A stretch of DNA of 41,916 nt from Candidatus Krumholzibacteriia bacterium (GTDB lineage Bacteria; Krumholzibacteriota; Krumholzibacteriia; JAJRXK01), in the NCBI GenBank assembly GCA_035268685.1, contig DATFKK010000038.1:1-41916 (forward strand), in the 5' to 3' direction. A model generated the notes under the pieces. That model saw nothing but the letters and a program-made list of their open reading frames with translations. It was not told the DNA's origin and searched no databases. Both the position numbers and the translations under genes were made by a program. Shown one piece after another: positions 1 through 6,654 of the stretch (position 1 is the stretch's first letter; each line of letters opens with the position of its first letter).

Positions 1-999
1 CCACCACCGGACACCACTCCAGAAGCCGTGCAGCTCACGGTGGCGATCGACCTTCCCGAGACCCTGCGTACCCTCGCCGAGGGCTGGGCCGGCGAGCGGC
101 GCGCCCGGATCCGATGGGCCGACCCCGGCGACCGGGACGCCGCGACCCTGGCCGAGGTCGACGTGGTCACGGCGCGCGAACTCGCCGCCAGCGGCGCCCT
201 GCGCCCGTTTCCCGCGTCGGCCCCGGCCAGTGTGTGGCTGGGGGCGGCCGGCGTGGTCGACGACCGGACCTGGGGTCTGCCGTGGCGCGCGCGGATCACC
301 GCCCTGGCCGTCGACGGAGCGGCGAGCTGGCCTTCGTTGGCCCGCCGTGGTGAGCGCCTGGTGATCGTCGAGGGAACCGAGGTCGATGCCTTTCTCGCTC
401 TTGCCGCGGCGGACGGGGTGGGAATCGAGCCGGGCACCCCGCACGATGCGGACCTCACTTCGGACACCGCGGTCGAGGCCCTGGCCTTCCTGCGCCGGGT
501 GATGGCCCGGGCCACGGTCGTGCCGTCGACCGCGTCGTGGCCGCAGGACGCCACGGCGGCCGTACTCGCCTCGACGCATCGCGACGGCCTTCCCGCCGGT
601 CTCACCGTCCGTGCCCTGCCCGGGCCCGACGACACCGAGGACGGTCGCGTGATCGCCCGTCCGCGCGTCCTGGTCGTGCCCGTGGCGGGTGACCACGGAG
701 ATCTGGGAGTCCAGCTGGCCCGCTGGCTGGCCGCCCCGGGGCGGGCCGCGTTGTTGCACGAGAGCGCGGGGGAGGGCATCGCCCTGCATCGCGACGTCGA
801 CCCAGCGCGTGTGCGCTCGGGGGGCGATTGGCTCGCATTGAGACCCCAGGCCTGTCTGCCACCCACCCTGGGCCCCGACGCAGCGGCCTGGCAGGCCGCT
901 CTGCACGACGTCGTGGCGGCCGCGGTCGAGCGTCGTCGCACTCCGCGCGCTGCGCTCGAGGAGACCTGGAACCGGCGCCCACTCGACACCGATGGTTGA
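1..999 (+). CDS. solute-binding-protein-like protein (5' end off window)
   Basis: The frame is open from the first base, reading a Pro/Thr-rich linker (PPPDTTPEA) and then VQLTVAIDLPE. The GTG at 28 is therefore probably not the start, and a signal peptide or lipobox likely lies upstream of the window. The visible part (about 330 residues) has the cadence of an extracellular solute-binding protein of an ABC importer: an N-terminal strand, a 'VTARELAASGALRPF' segment like the path to the substrate cleft, and a C-terminal helix ending ALEETWNRRP like the last helix of sugar-binding proteins. The match is weak and no signature motif is complete. The stop overlaps the anmK start by 8 bases, so it belongs to the peptidoglycan-recycling operon. 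An importer component for muropeptides or amino sugars would fit, but that is inference. Confidence 0.5.
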   Translation, partial: PPPDTTPEAVQLTVAIDLPETLRTLAEGWAGERRARIRWADPGDRDAATLAEVDVVTARELAASGALRPFPASAPASVWLGAAGVVDDRTWGLPWRARITALAVDGAASWPSLARRGERLVIVEGTEVDAFLALAAADGVGIEPGTPHDADLTSDTAVEALAFLRRVMARATVVPSTASWPQDATAAVLASTHRDGLPAGLTVRALPGPDDTEDGRVIARPRVLVVPVAGDHGDLGVQLARWLAAPGRAALLHESAGEGIALHRDVDPARVRSGGDWLALRPQACLPPTLGPDAAAWQAALHDVVAAAVERRRTPRAALEETWNRRPLDTDG

Positions 1000-2164
1000 T
1001 CGTTCCTTCCGGGCGGCCGGTCTCATGATCGGCACCAGTCTCGACGGCGTGGACGCCGCGGTGGTGGAGTTCACCGCCGACCTGCGCGGCCATCGCCTGC
1101 TGGCCCACCGGACCTCGCCTCTGCGCGCTGCTGATCCGCAACGGCTGCGGGCCGTCGCGGCGGGTGCGGCGACCACCGCTTCCGAACTCAGCGCCCTGGG
1201 CTTCGCCCTGGTCGACGACCACGAACGTGCCCTGCGGCAGGTCTGTTCGGAAGCCGCGATCGATCCGGCCCGACTGGACTGGGCGGCGGCGCACGGAGTC
1301 ACCCTGTGGCACGCTCCCGCCGCACGTGGCGGGCACGGGTGGCAGCTCCTCCCCGGCCCCGCCCTCGCCGCGCGGCTCGGCTGCCCGGTGGTCCACGATT
1401 TCCGCAGCGCGGACCTCGCGCTCGGCGGTCACGGCGCGCCGCTGGCTCCGGTGGCCGACCGACTCCTGCGCGCGTCGTCCGACGAGGACCGCGTGGTCCT
1501 GAACCTGGGGGGCATTGCCAATCTGACTGCTCTGCCGGCCGGGGCCGAAGTGATCCTGGCCGCCGACGTCGGACCGGCGAACCTGCCGCTCGACGAGATG
1601 GTGCGACGTGCCGACCCCGAGGGTCCGGGCTACGACCGCGACGGCGCGCTCGCCGTGACGGGCCGTGTGGTGCCGGAGCTCGTCGCGGCGATCCTGGCCG
1701 AGGACTGGGTCCGCGCTCCGCTGCCCCGGAGCTGGGGGCGCGAGGAATTCGGTCCGCGTTGGGTCGACTCGATCGAGGCGCGCGCGCCCGGCACCGGCCT
1801 CGTCGATCGCCTCGCGTCGGTGATCGAGGCCGAGAGCCGTGCGCTCGCCTGGTTGCTCGACGAGGGTCTGGGTGGGTGGAAGCGGGCACACAGCGCCACG
1901 CACCTGCTGGTGACCGGCGGAGGGCGCCACAACCGGGCCGCGATGCGCGCGCTCGAACGGGCGCTGCCGGGTGTGGTGCTGGACGGGATCGAGGTCCTCG
2001 GCGAGGATGCCGACGCCAAGGAAGCCGTGGACTTCGCGCTGCTCGGTGGGCTCTGTGTGCAACGACGCGGCGCGGGTGTGGAATCGACCACGGGCGCGCG
2101 GGGCGACACCGTTCTCGGCAGCCTCGCGCCCGGACGAACCGGGATCAGGAGAACCGATGCGTGA
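992..2164 (+). CDS. anmK: anhydro-N-acetylmuramic acid kinase AnmK
   Basis: This kinase opens and phosphorylates 1,6-anhydro-MurNAc to MurNAc-6-phosphate in the cytoplasm, recycling the product of lytic transglycosylases. The 390-residue length fits the family. Visible motifs: MIGTSLDGVDAAVVEF near the N-terminus (family MSGTSLDGxD, the ATP/sugar site), VVLNLGGIANLTALP in the middle, DVGPANLPLDEM (family DxGPxN) and GGGRHNRAAM near the C-terminus (family GGGxxN). The ATG at 992 overlaps the upstream stop by 8 bases (ATGGTTGA), and the gene's own stop overlaps the next start by 8 bases, so translation is probably coupled. The neighbours, a SpoIID-type lytic enzyme and a NagZ-type hexosaminidase, act just before it in the same pathway. 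Confidence 0.95.
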   Translation: MVDRSFRAAGLMIGTSLDGVDAAVVEFTADLRGHRLLAHRTSPLRAADPQRLRAVAAGAATTASELSALGFALVDDHERALRQVCSEAAIDPARLDWAAAHGVTLWHAPAARGGHGWQLLPGPALAARLGCPVVHDFRSADLALGGHGAPLAPVADRLLRASSDEDRVVLNLGGIANLTALPAGAEVILAADVGPANLPLDEMVRRADPEGPGYDRDGALAVTGRVVPELVAAILAEDWVRAPLPRSWGREEFGPRWVDSIEARAPGTGLVDRLASVIEAESRALAWLLDEGLGGWKRAHSATHLLVTGGGRHNRAAMRALERALPGVVLDGIEVLGEDADAKEAVDFALLGGLCVQRRGAGVESTTGARGDTVLGSLAPGRTGIRRTDA

Positions 2165-3455
2165 ACGGATCCGTCGAGTCCTGGTGGTACTGTGGCTGGT
2201 GGCCTGGACCAGTGCCTGCGCGGCGCCCCCGGCCGACGGCATCGTATCCGATCCCTCGGACTTCGAGCCCGACCGCGGGCGGACCGACGTCCGCGTGGCT
2301 CTGGCCTTCGCGGCTCCGTCGGTGACCTTCGAGGCGACGGGCGACGTGCGGGTGTTCGCGGAGGGCGATCGCTGGCGCGGATCCGCCGGTGCCTACCACG
2401 CCACGGTCCGTGCGGGTGAACTGGTCCTGACCGCCCCGTCGGGCGGACGGGTCGAAGCGAAGTCGACGATCGATCTGCGGGCCGCCGACCCTGCGCCGTG
2501 GCGCTTCGACGGCGATCGCTTCGCAGGTTCGCTCACCGTACGGCGCAACGACGACGGCACCGTGAGTCTGGTCAACACGCTCCCCGTCGAGACCTACCTG
2601 CGCGGCGTGGTGCCGTGGGAGATCGGTCGCCCCGGCGAGGACGCGCGCGCGGCCGTCGAGGCCCAGGCCGTCGCGGCGCGCACCTACACCTACGCGCGTC
2701 TCGGACGCTGGGAAGAGTACGGTTTCGACCTCCACGCCGACGTCCGCGACCAGGTGTACCGCGGTCTCAGCGGTACGGCGCCGATCTGCGACGAAGCCAT
2801 TCGGGCCACCGCGCACCGGGTCGCGGTGCGCGACGGCGCGTTGATCCGGGCCTACTACAGCTCGACCAGCGGTGGGCACACCGCCACGCTCGTCGACGTC
2901 TGGCACCGCGAGGGCGCACCCTACCTGATCGGCAAGCGGGACGCGGATGCCCGGGGGCGCAGTTGGTGTCGGACGTCGCCGCACTTCCGGTGGACCGAGT
3001 CGTGGTCGGCGAAGGAACTGGGCGACATCGTTCGCGAGCACCTGTCCTCCGAACTCGATCGATCTCTCGCACCCGAGGACATCGGCGTGCTGCAACGGAT
3101 CGACGTCGTCGCGCGCGACCACTCGGGGCGGGTGCAGCGTCTGGCCGTGGTCACCGACGTCGACCGCTTCGAGATCTGGGGCGATCGGATCCGCTGGGTG
3201 CTGCGACCGGTCGGGTCGCGCTACGGGATCCTCCGCAGCACGTTGTTCACCGTGGAGAACGTCGAGCGCGACGGTCGTCTGGTGGGGGTGGTGCTGCGCG
3301 GTGGCGGATTCGGTCATGGCGTGGGCATGTGTCAGACCGGAGCCCTGGCCCGCGCCCGTGCCGGTCAGGGCGCAGGCACGATCCTGCGCGCGTACTACGA
3401 AGGGATCGACGTCGTCGACGTGCGTTCGCTCGACGGGTGGAAGCTCGCACGGTGA
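2157..3455 (+). CDS. SpoIID/LytB-domain lipoprotein, probable lytic transglycosylase
   Basis: The start is ATG 2157, with an AGGAGA ribosome site about 6 bases upstream and an 8-base overlap with anmK; an in-frame upstream extension is only anmK shadow. The 432-residue product begins MRERIRRVLVVLWLVAWTSAC, a lipoprotein signal with Cys21 as the acylated residue. The SpoIID domain is clear: LPVETYLRGVVPWEIG with the catalytic-type Glu155, AVEAQAVAARTYTYARLG, YYSSTSGGHT and GFGHGVGMCQTGALARA. SpoIID-type enzymes cleave glycan strands stripped of peptides and leave anhydro-MurNAc ends, the substrate type that NagZ and AnmK then process. The envelope location and the gene order agree. This organism need not sporulate, since SpoIID-domain proteins are widespread in non-sporeformers. 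Confidence 0.9.
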   Translation: MRERIRRVLVVLWLVAWTSACAAPPADGIVSDPSDFEPDRGRTDVRVALAFAAPSVTFEATGDVRVFAEGDRWRGSAGAYHATVRAGELVLTAPSGGRVEAKSTIDLRAADPAPWRFDGDRFAGSLTVRRNDDGTVSLVNTLPVETYLRGVVPWEIGRPGEDARAAVEAQAVAARTYTYARLGRWEEYGFDLHADVRDQVYRGLSGTAPICDEAIRATAHRVAVRDGALIRAYYSSTSGGHTATLVDVWHREGAPYLIGKRDADARGRSWCRTSPHFRWTESWSAKELGDIVREHLSSELDRSLAPEDIGVLQRIDVVARDHSGRVQRLAVVTDVDRFEIWGDRIRWVLRPVGSRYGILRSTLFTVENVERDGRLVGVVLRGGGFGHGVGMCQTGALARARAGQGAGTILRAYYEGIDVVDVRSLDGWKLAR

Positions 3456-4837
3456 GCGACCCGCGTCCGGCGCTGGTGGGCCTCTCCGGCCCCGCACTCG
3501 ACGACGACGAACGCGACCTGCTGGCGCGCCTGCGACCGCAGGGCGTGTTGTTGTTCGAACGCAACGCGACCGACGAGCAGCAATTGCGGGCGTTGACCCA
3601 CGAAGTCGACGCCCGGTTGCGTGACGCAGGGGTCGACACGCCCCTCGTGGCGTCGGACACCGAGGGCGGGATCGTCTTCCCGTTGCACCGCGTGCTGGAT
3701 CCCGGCCCCGGTGCGACCACCCTGGGCTGGATCGATCGGACCGAACTGACCGAGACCGTCCACGCCGACCGCGGGGCACGACTGCGGGCGTCGGGAGTGA
3801 ACCTGGTACTCGCGCCGGTCGCCGACGTGGACGTGGCCGGTAATCCGGTGATCGGAACGCGTGCCTTCGGACGCGACCCGGAGCACGTCCGGCGTCACGT
3901 CGCCGCCGCCGTGCGCGGTCTGCACCGCGGCGGCGTCGCGTGTTGCGTGAAGCACTGGCCCGGCCACGGGGCCGCGCGGGTGGACAGTCATCTGGAACTC
4001 CCGGTTCTCGACCGCGACGACGCCGCGCTGCGTGCGGTCGACGCCCCGCCCTTCGAGGACGCCGTCGCCGCGGGTGTCGACGCCGTGATGACGGGACATC
4101 TCCGCGTGCCGGCATGGCAGTCCGTCGGGACCGGTCCGGTGAGCGTGGACCCGGCCGCCATCGCCCGGCTGCGCAGCACGCTCGGGTTCGACGGACCGTT
4201 GCTGGGCGATGCCATCGAGATGCAGGCGCTCGCCGGCTACGGCCCGGGCGCTCTGCGGTCGGCAGGACTCGACCTGGTCCTGTTCGCGGCACCGCTCGCA
4301 CGGATCGAGACCGCGGTGCGGGAGCTCGACCCCACTCCGGCGCACGCCTGGCACGTGCCCGCTGCGCCCCGGACCGAACCGGCGTCCGAGGTGCCCTGGG
4401 ACTTCGCTCTGCGCCGCGACGGGGAATGGCCGGTTCCGTCGCCGCGACGGTGGTGGGTGGTCGACGAAGCCGGTGGCGATCGCCTGCTCCGCGTTCCCGA
4501 CGACACGGCCGATCCGCTCGGTCACGGCCATGCCACCGGACACCGAGCGTGGGAGAACGCCCTCGCGCCGATCGCCGACCACGTCGACGTGATCACGATC
4601 GAGCGTCTGGCCGACCTCGAACCCACGAGCGACGAGGGCGTGGCCTTGCTCTCGGTCCGGTCCGGACGCTTCGACGATCTGTCCGATCGGATCGCCACGC
4701 TGCGGCCGGCGGCGTGGCTCCTGGGTGGTGCCGCGGCGATCGACGATCTGCGGGTGGGACCAGGAGTGGCGGCGGCTCGCTGCGCCGAGGTGCGGCCGCG
4801 TCTGCTGGAGCGTGTCCTGCGCAGCGGAGCCATTTGA
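3452..4837 (+). CDS. nagZ: glycoside hydrolase family 3 beta-N-acetylhexosaminidase (NagZ-type)
   Basis: The start is GTG 3452, inside a GTGA overlap with the spoIID-like stop. The 461-residue protein shows the NagZ signature KHWPGHG (residues 167-173) followed by VDSH (177-180), whose Asp-Ser-His supplies the mobile-loop acid/base His180, and DAVMTGHLRVP. LLGDAIEMQAL places the nucleophile Asp at 253. NagZ removes GlcNAc from GlcNAc-anhydroMurNAc or muropeptides, feeding AnmK. About 130 residues after the catalytic barrel (with segments such as WWVVDEAGGDRLLRVP) form a C-terminal extension; many single-domain NagZ enzymes are shorter, near 340 residues. No signal peptide is seen, so it is probably cytoplasmic. 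It is the last gene of the recycling operon. Confidence 0.9.
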   Translation: MSDPRPALVGLSGPALDDDERDLLARLRPQGVLLFERNATDEQQLRALTHEVDARLRDAGVDTPLVASDTEGGIVFPLHRVLDPGPGATTLGWIDRTELTETVHADRGARLRASGVNLVLAPVADVDVAGNPVIGTRAFGRDPEHVRRHVAAAVRGLHRGGVACCVKHWPGHGAARVDSHLELPVLDRDDAALRAVDAPPFEDAVAAGVDAVMTGHLRVPAWQSVGTGPVSVDPAAIARLRSTLGFDGPLLGDAIEMQALAGYGPGALRSAGLDLVLFAAPLARIETAVRELDPTPAHAWHVPAAPRTEPASEVPWDFALRRDGEWPVPSPRRWWVVDEAGGDRLLRVPDDTADPLGHGHATGHRAWENALAPIADHVDVITIERLADLEPTSDEGVALLSVRSGRFDDLSDRIATLRPAAWLLGGAAAIDDLRVGPGVAAARCAEVRPRLLERVLRSGAI

Positions 4838-4862
4838 CACGGTGGTTCGGCGTGACTACACT
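4834..4862 (+). promoter_or_regulatory. sigma-70-type promoter of tRNA-Asp
   Basis: TTGACA (4834-4839), a 17-base spacer and TACACT (4857-4862) form a near-consensus housekeeping promoter. The -35 box overlaps the nagZ stop codon. The expected start near 4869 lies 8 bases before the mature tRNA, so the 5' leader is very short. Confidence 0.85.
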
Positions 4863-4876
4863 GCTCGTCTGCTCGC

Positions 4877-4953
4877 GGGGGCGTAGTTCAGTTGGTCAGA
4901 ACGCCGGCCTGTCAAGCCGGAGGTCGCGAGTTCAAGTCTCGTCGCTCCCGCCA
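4877..4953 (+). tRNA. tRNA-Asp (anticodon GTC)
   Basis: A full cloverleaf can be drawn. The acceptor stem GGGGGCG (4877-4883) pairs with CGCTCCC (4943-4949); the D stem is GTTC/GAAC. The anticodon stem CCGGC/GCCGG encloses loop CTGTCAA with anticodon GTC at 4911-4913. The T arm GCGAG-TTCAAGT-CTCGT has one G-U pair. The discriminator is G4950 and CCA (4951-4953) is encoded. Loop bases T33 and TTCAAGT are normal. No long repeat suggests use as an integration site. Confidence 0.97.
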
Positions 4954-4964
4954 CGTCTTCGAAG

Positions 4965-4995
4965 CGGCTCTTCCCTCCGGGGAGGGGCCGTTTTT
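4965..4995 (+). terminator. intrinsic terminator after tRNA-Asp
   Basis: An 11-bp stem (4965-4975 with 4980-4990, including two G-U pairs) closes a TCCG tetraloop and is followed directly by TTTTT (4991-4995). It lies 12 bases after the tRNA CCA end. It is the clearest rho-independent terminator in the window. Confidence 0.92.
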
Positions 4996-5151
4996 CGTCG
5001 CGGAATCGTTCCGGGCAGGTGCTTCCGGAAGGCCGCGAATCGTGTTCGGGTTCACAGTTTCGCCGTCTGGCGGAATCCCGGACCCCGTGTTTACGTTTCG
5101 GCCTGAAGCAGGGCGCCCAATCCTCCACCGGGGCGTCGGTGCTTCCTGCGG

Positions 5152-5181
5152 GACCCTCCGGCCGGGATCGGCCGGAGGGTT
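5152..5181. other. strong stem-loop upstream of glgC
   Basis: ACCCTCCGGCC (5153-5163) pairs perfectly with GGCCGGAGGGT (5170-5180) around a 6-base loop; an outer G-T pair extends it. It is followed on the + strand by TCGTTCGTTCC rather than a T-run, so it is at best a weak terminator. A second termination point after the tRNA or a protein or RNA processing site are alternatives. Confidence 0.5.
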
Positions 5182-5290
5182 CGTTCGTTCCGGCGCCGTC
5201 CGCTTTGGCGTCGCCTGGCCGCTGTCGCGCTCGCCGGCACGCCGGGGCGACGCTCTCACGTGGATTCGTCCGGGATCGTGGTGTCCGCGG

Positions 5291-5319
5291 TTGGCACTGT
5301 CGATCCCGTGTCCTAGAGT
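5291..5319 (+). promoter_or_regulatory. putative glgC promoter
   Basis: TTGGCA (5291-5296), a 17-base spacer and TAGAGT (5314-5319) lie 70 bases before glgC. The -10 box sits in CTAGAGT, a form that recurs upstream of other genes in this window. Confidence 0.55.
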
Positions 5320-5388
5320 ACAGCCTGCTGGCGGTCGCCTTCTCCGGGCCCGGCTGCTGGTCACCGTGGTCCCCGGCCCCCGATCACC

Positions 5389-6654
5389 ATGGTCCGATCC
5401 CGCAGCGCTGGTGGTGTCCTCGCCGTCGTTCTCGCCGGTGGAGAGGGGCGTCGCCTGCTCCCCCTGACGCGGGACCGCAGCAAGCCGGCGGTTCCCTTCG
5501 CCGGTCGCTACCGCGTCATCGACTTCGTCCTGTCGAACCTCGTGAACTCGGGAGTCGACCGGATCTACGTGCTGACCCAGTACAAGGCGCAGTCGCTGAT
5601 CGAACACCTGCAGCGGGCGTGGATTCGCATGCAGGGGCGCGACTCCTTCCTGGTGGCCGTCCCGGCGCAGATGCAGACGGGATCGAGCTGGTACTGCGGA
5701 ACGGCGAATGCCGTGCACCAGAACCTGCACCTGCTTCGACGCTGCCCGGCCGAGGTGGTCGCGGTGTTCGGCGCCGACCACATCTACAAGATGAACGTGG
5801 AGCAGATGGTCGACTTCCATCACGCGCGCAAGGCGGCCGTGACGGTGGCCGCCCTGGCGGTGCCGGTGGAGCAGGCCACGTCGTTCGGGGTGATCGAGGT
5901 CGACGACAAGGCCCGGATCGTGGGCTTCCAGGAGAAACCGGAGAACCCGCGCCCGATCCCGGGCAACGAGAGCCACGCACTGGTGTCGATGGGCAACTAC
6001 CTGTTCGCCCCCGACGTCCTCGAGCACGCCCTGCTGCACGACGCCGACGACGCCGGCAGCGACAACGACTTCGGCCGTGACGTGCTTCCCTACCTGCTCG
6101 ACCGCGAGCCGATGTTCGCCTACGACTTCCGGCGCAACCGGATCCCGAGCGAGCGCGAGTTCGAACGCGCCTACTGGCGCGACATCGGGAGTATCGAGGC
6201 CTACTACGACGCGAACATGGACCTGCGCCGCGTGCAGCCGCGACTGAACCTGTACAACTGGGACTGGCCGATCCACACTGCGAGCTTCGCCGACCCCCCG
6301 GCCAAGTTCGTGTTCGACGAGTCGAACCGGCGGGGCATGGCGATCGATTCGATCCTCGCCGGCGGTTCGATCGTTGCCGGGGGTTACGTGCGCGACAGCG
6401 TGATCGGTCGCAACGTCTTCGTCGACGCCGGGGCCCGGGTGATCGAGTCGATCATCCAGGACAACGTCACCATTGCTCCGGGAGCCGAGATCGTCCGGGC
6501 GATCGTCGACAAGAACGCGCAGATCCCTGCGGGAGCGCAGATCAAGCCCGAGCACGATCCCGTCATCGCGGGGTCGATCGTCACGAACACCGGAATCACC
6601 GTCGTCCCCCGCGCCACGCATCCGCCGGAGCACGCAGACGCACGTGAACACTGA
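5389..6654 (+). CDS. glgC: glucose-1-phosphate adenylyltransferase GlgC
   Basis: The enzyme makes ADP-glucose from glucose-1-phosphate and ATP, the committed step of bacterial glycogen synthesis. The 421-residue length is normal. The nucleotidyltransferase part shows VVLAGGEGRRLLPLT, RSKPAVPFAGRYRVIDFVLSN, the GTANAV motif, VFGADHIYKM with the metal-binding Asp, VGFQEKP and SMGNYLF, then DFGRDVLP and YWRDIGSIEAYY. The C-terminal left-handed beta-helix appears as repeats such as GGSIVAGGYVRDSVIGRNVF. The start ATG 5389 gives the usual short lead before the GGxGxRL motif; the ribosome site is poor. It overlaps the next gene by 11 bases, linking ADP-glucose supply to an alpha-glucan-active GH57 enzyme. 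Confidence 0.96.
   Translation: MVRSRSAGGVLAVVLAGGEGRRLLPLTRDRSKPAVPFAGRYRVIDFVLSNLVNSGVDRIYVLTQYKAQSLIEHLQRAWIRMQGRDSFLVAVPAQMQTGSSWYCGTANAVHQNLHLLRRCPAEVVAVFGADHIYKMNVEQMVDFHHARKAAVTVAALAVPVEQATSFGVIEVDDKARIVGFQEKPENPRPIPGNESHALVSMGNYLFAPDVLEHALLHDADDAGSDNDFGRDVLPYLLDREPMFAYDFRRNRIPSEREFERAYWRDIGSIEAYYDANMDLRRVQPRLNLYNWDWPIHTASFADPPAKFVFDESNRRGMAIDSILAGGSIVAGGYVRDSVIGRNVFVDAGARVIESIIQDNVTIAPGAEIVRAIVDKNAQIPAGAQIKPEHDPVIAGSIVTNTGITVVPRATHPPEHADAREH

Larger units (their letters stand above)
4996..5388. other. intergenic region between tRNA-Asp terminator and glgC
   Basis: About 390 bases without a convincing gene. Frames that cross it are shadows lacking any recognisable family or ribosome site. 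It holds a long stem-loop (5152-5181) and a promoter-like pair (5291-5319), both listed separately. A looser inverted repeat, GAAGCA (5105-5110) with TGCTTC (5140-5145), precedes the stem-loop. The leader of glgC from the predicted start (about 5326) to ATG 5389 is roughly 60 bases with no clear purine-rich ribosome site. Confidence 0.6.

Noticed and set aside
1971-2156. Upstream extension of the SpoIID-like gene
   Set aside because: It lies inside anmK in another frame; ATG 2157 has a ribosome site and gives a proper lipoprotein signal.
4877-4953. tRNA used as an integration site
   Set aside because: No repeated tRNA 3' end, integrase or change of gene content follows it.
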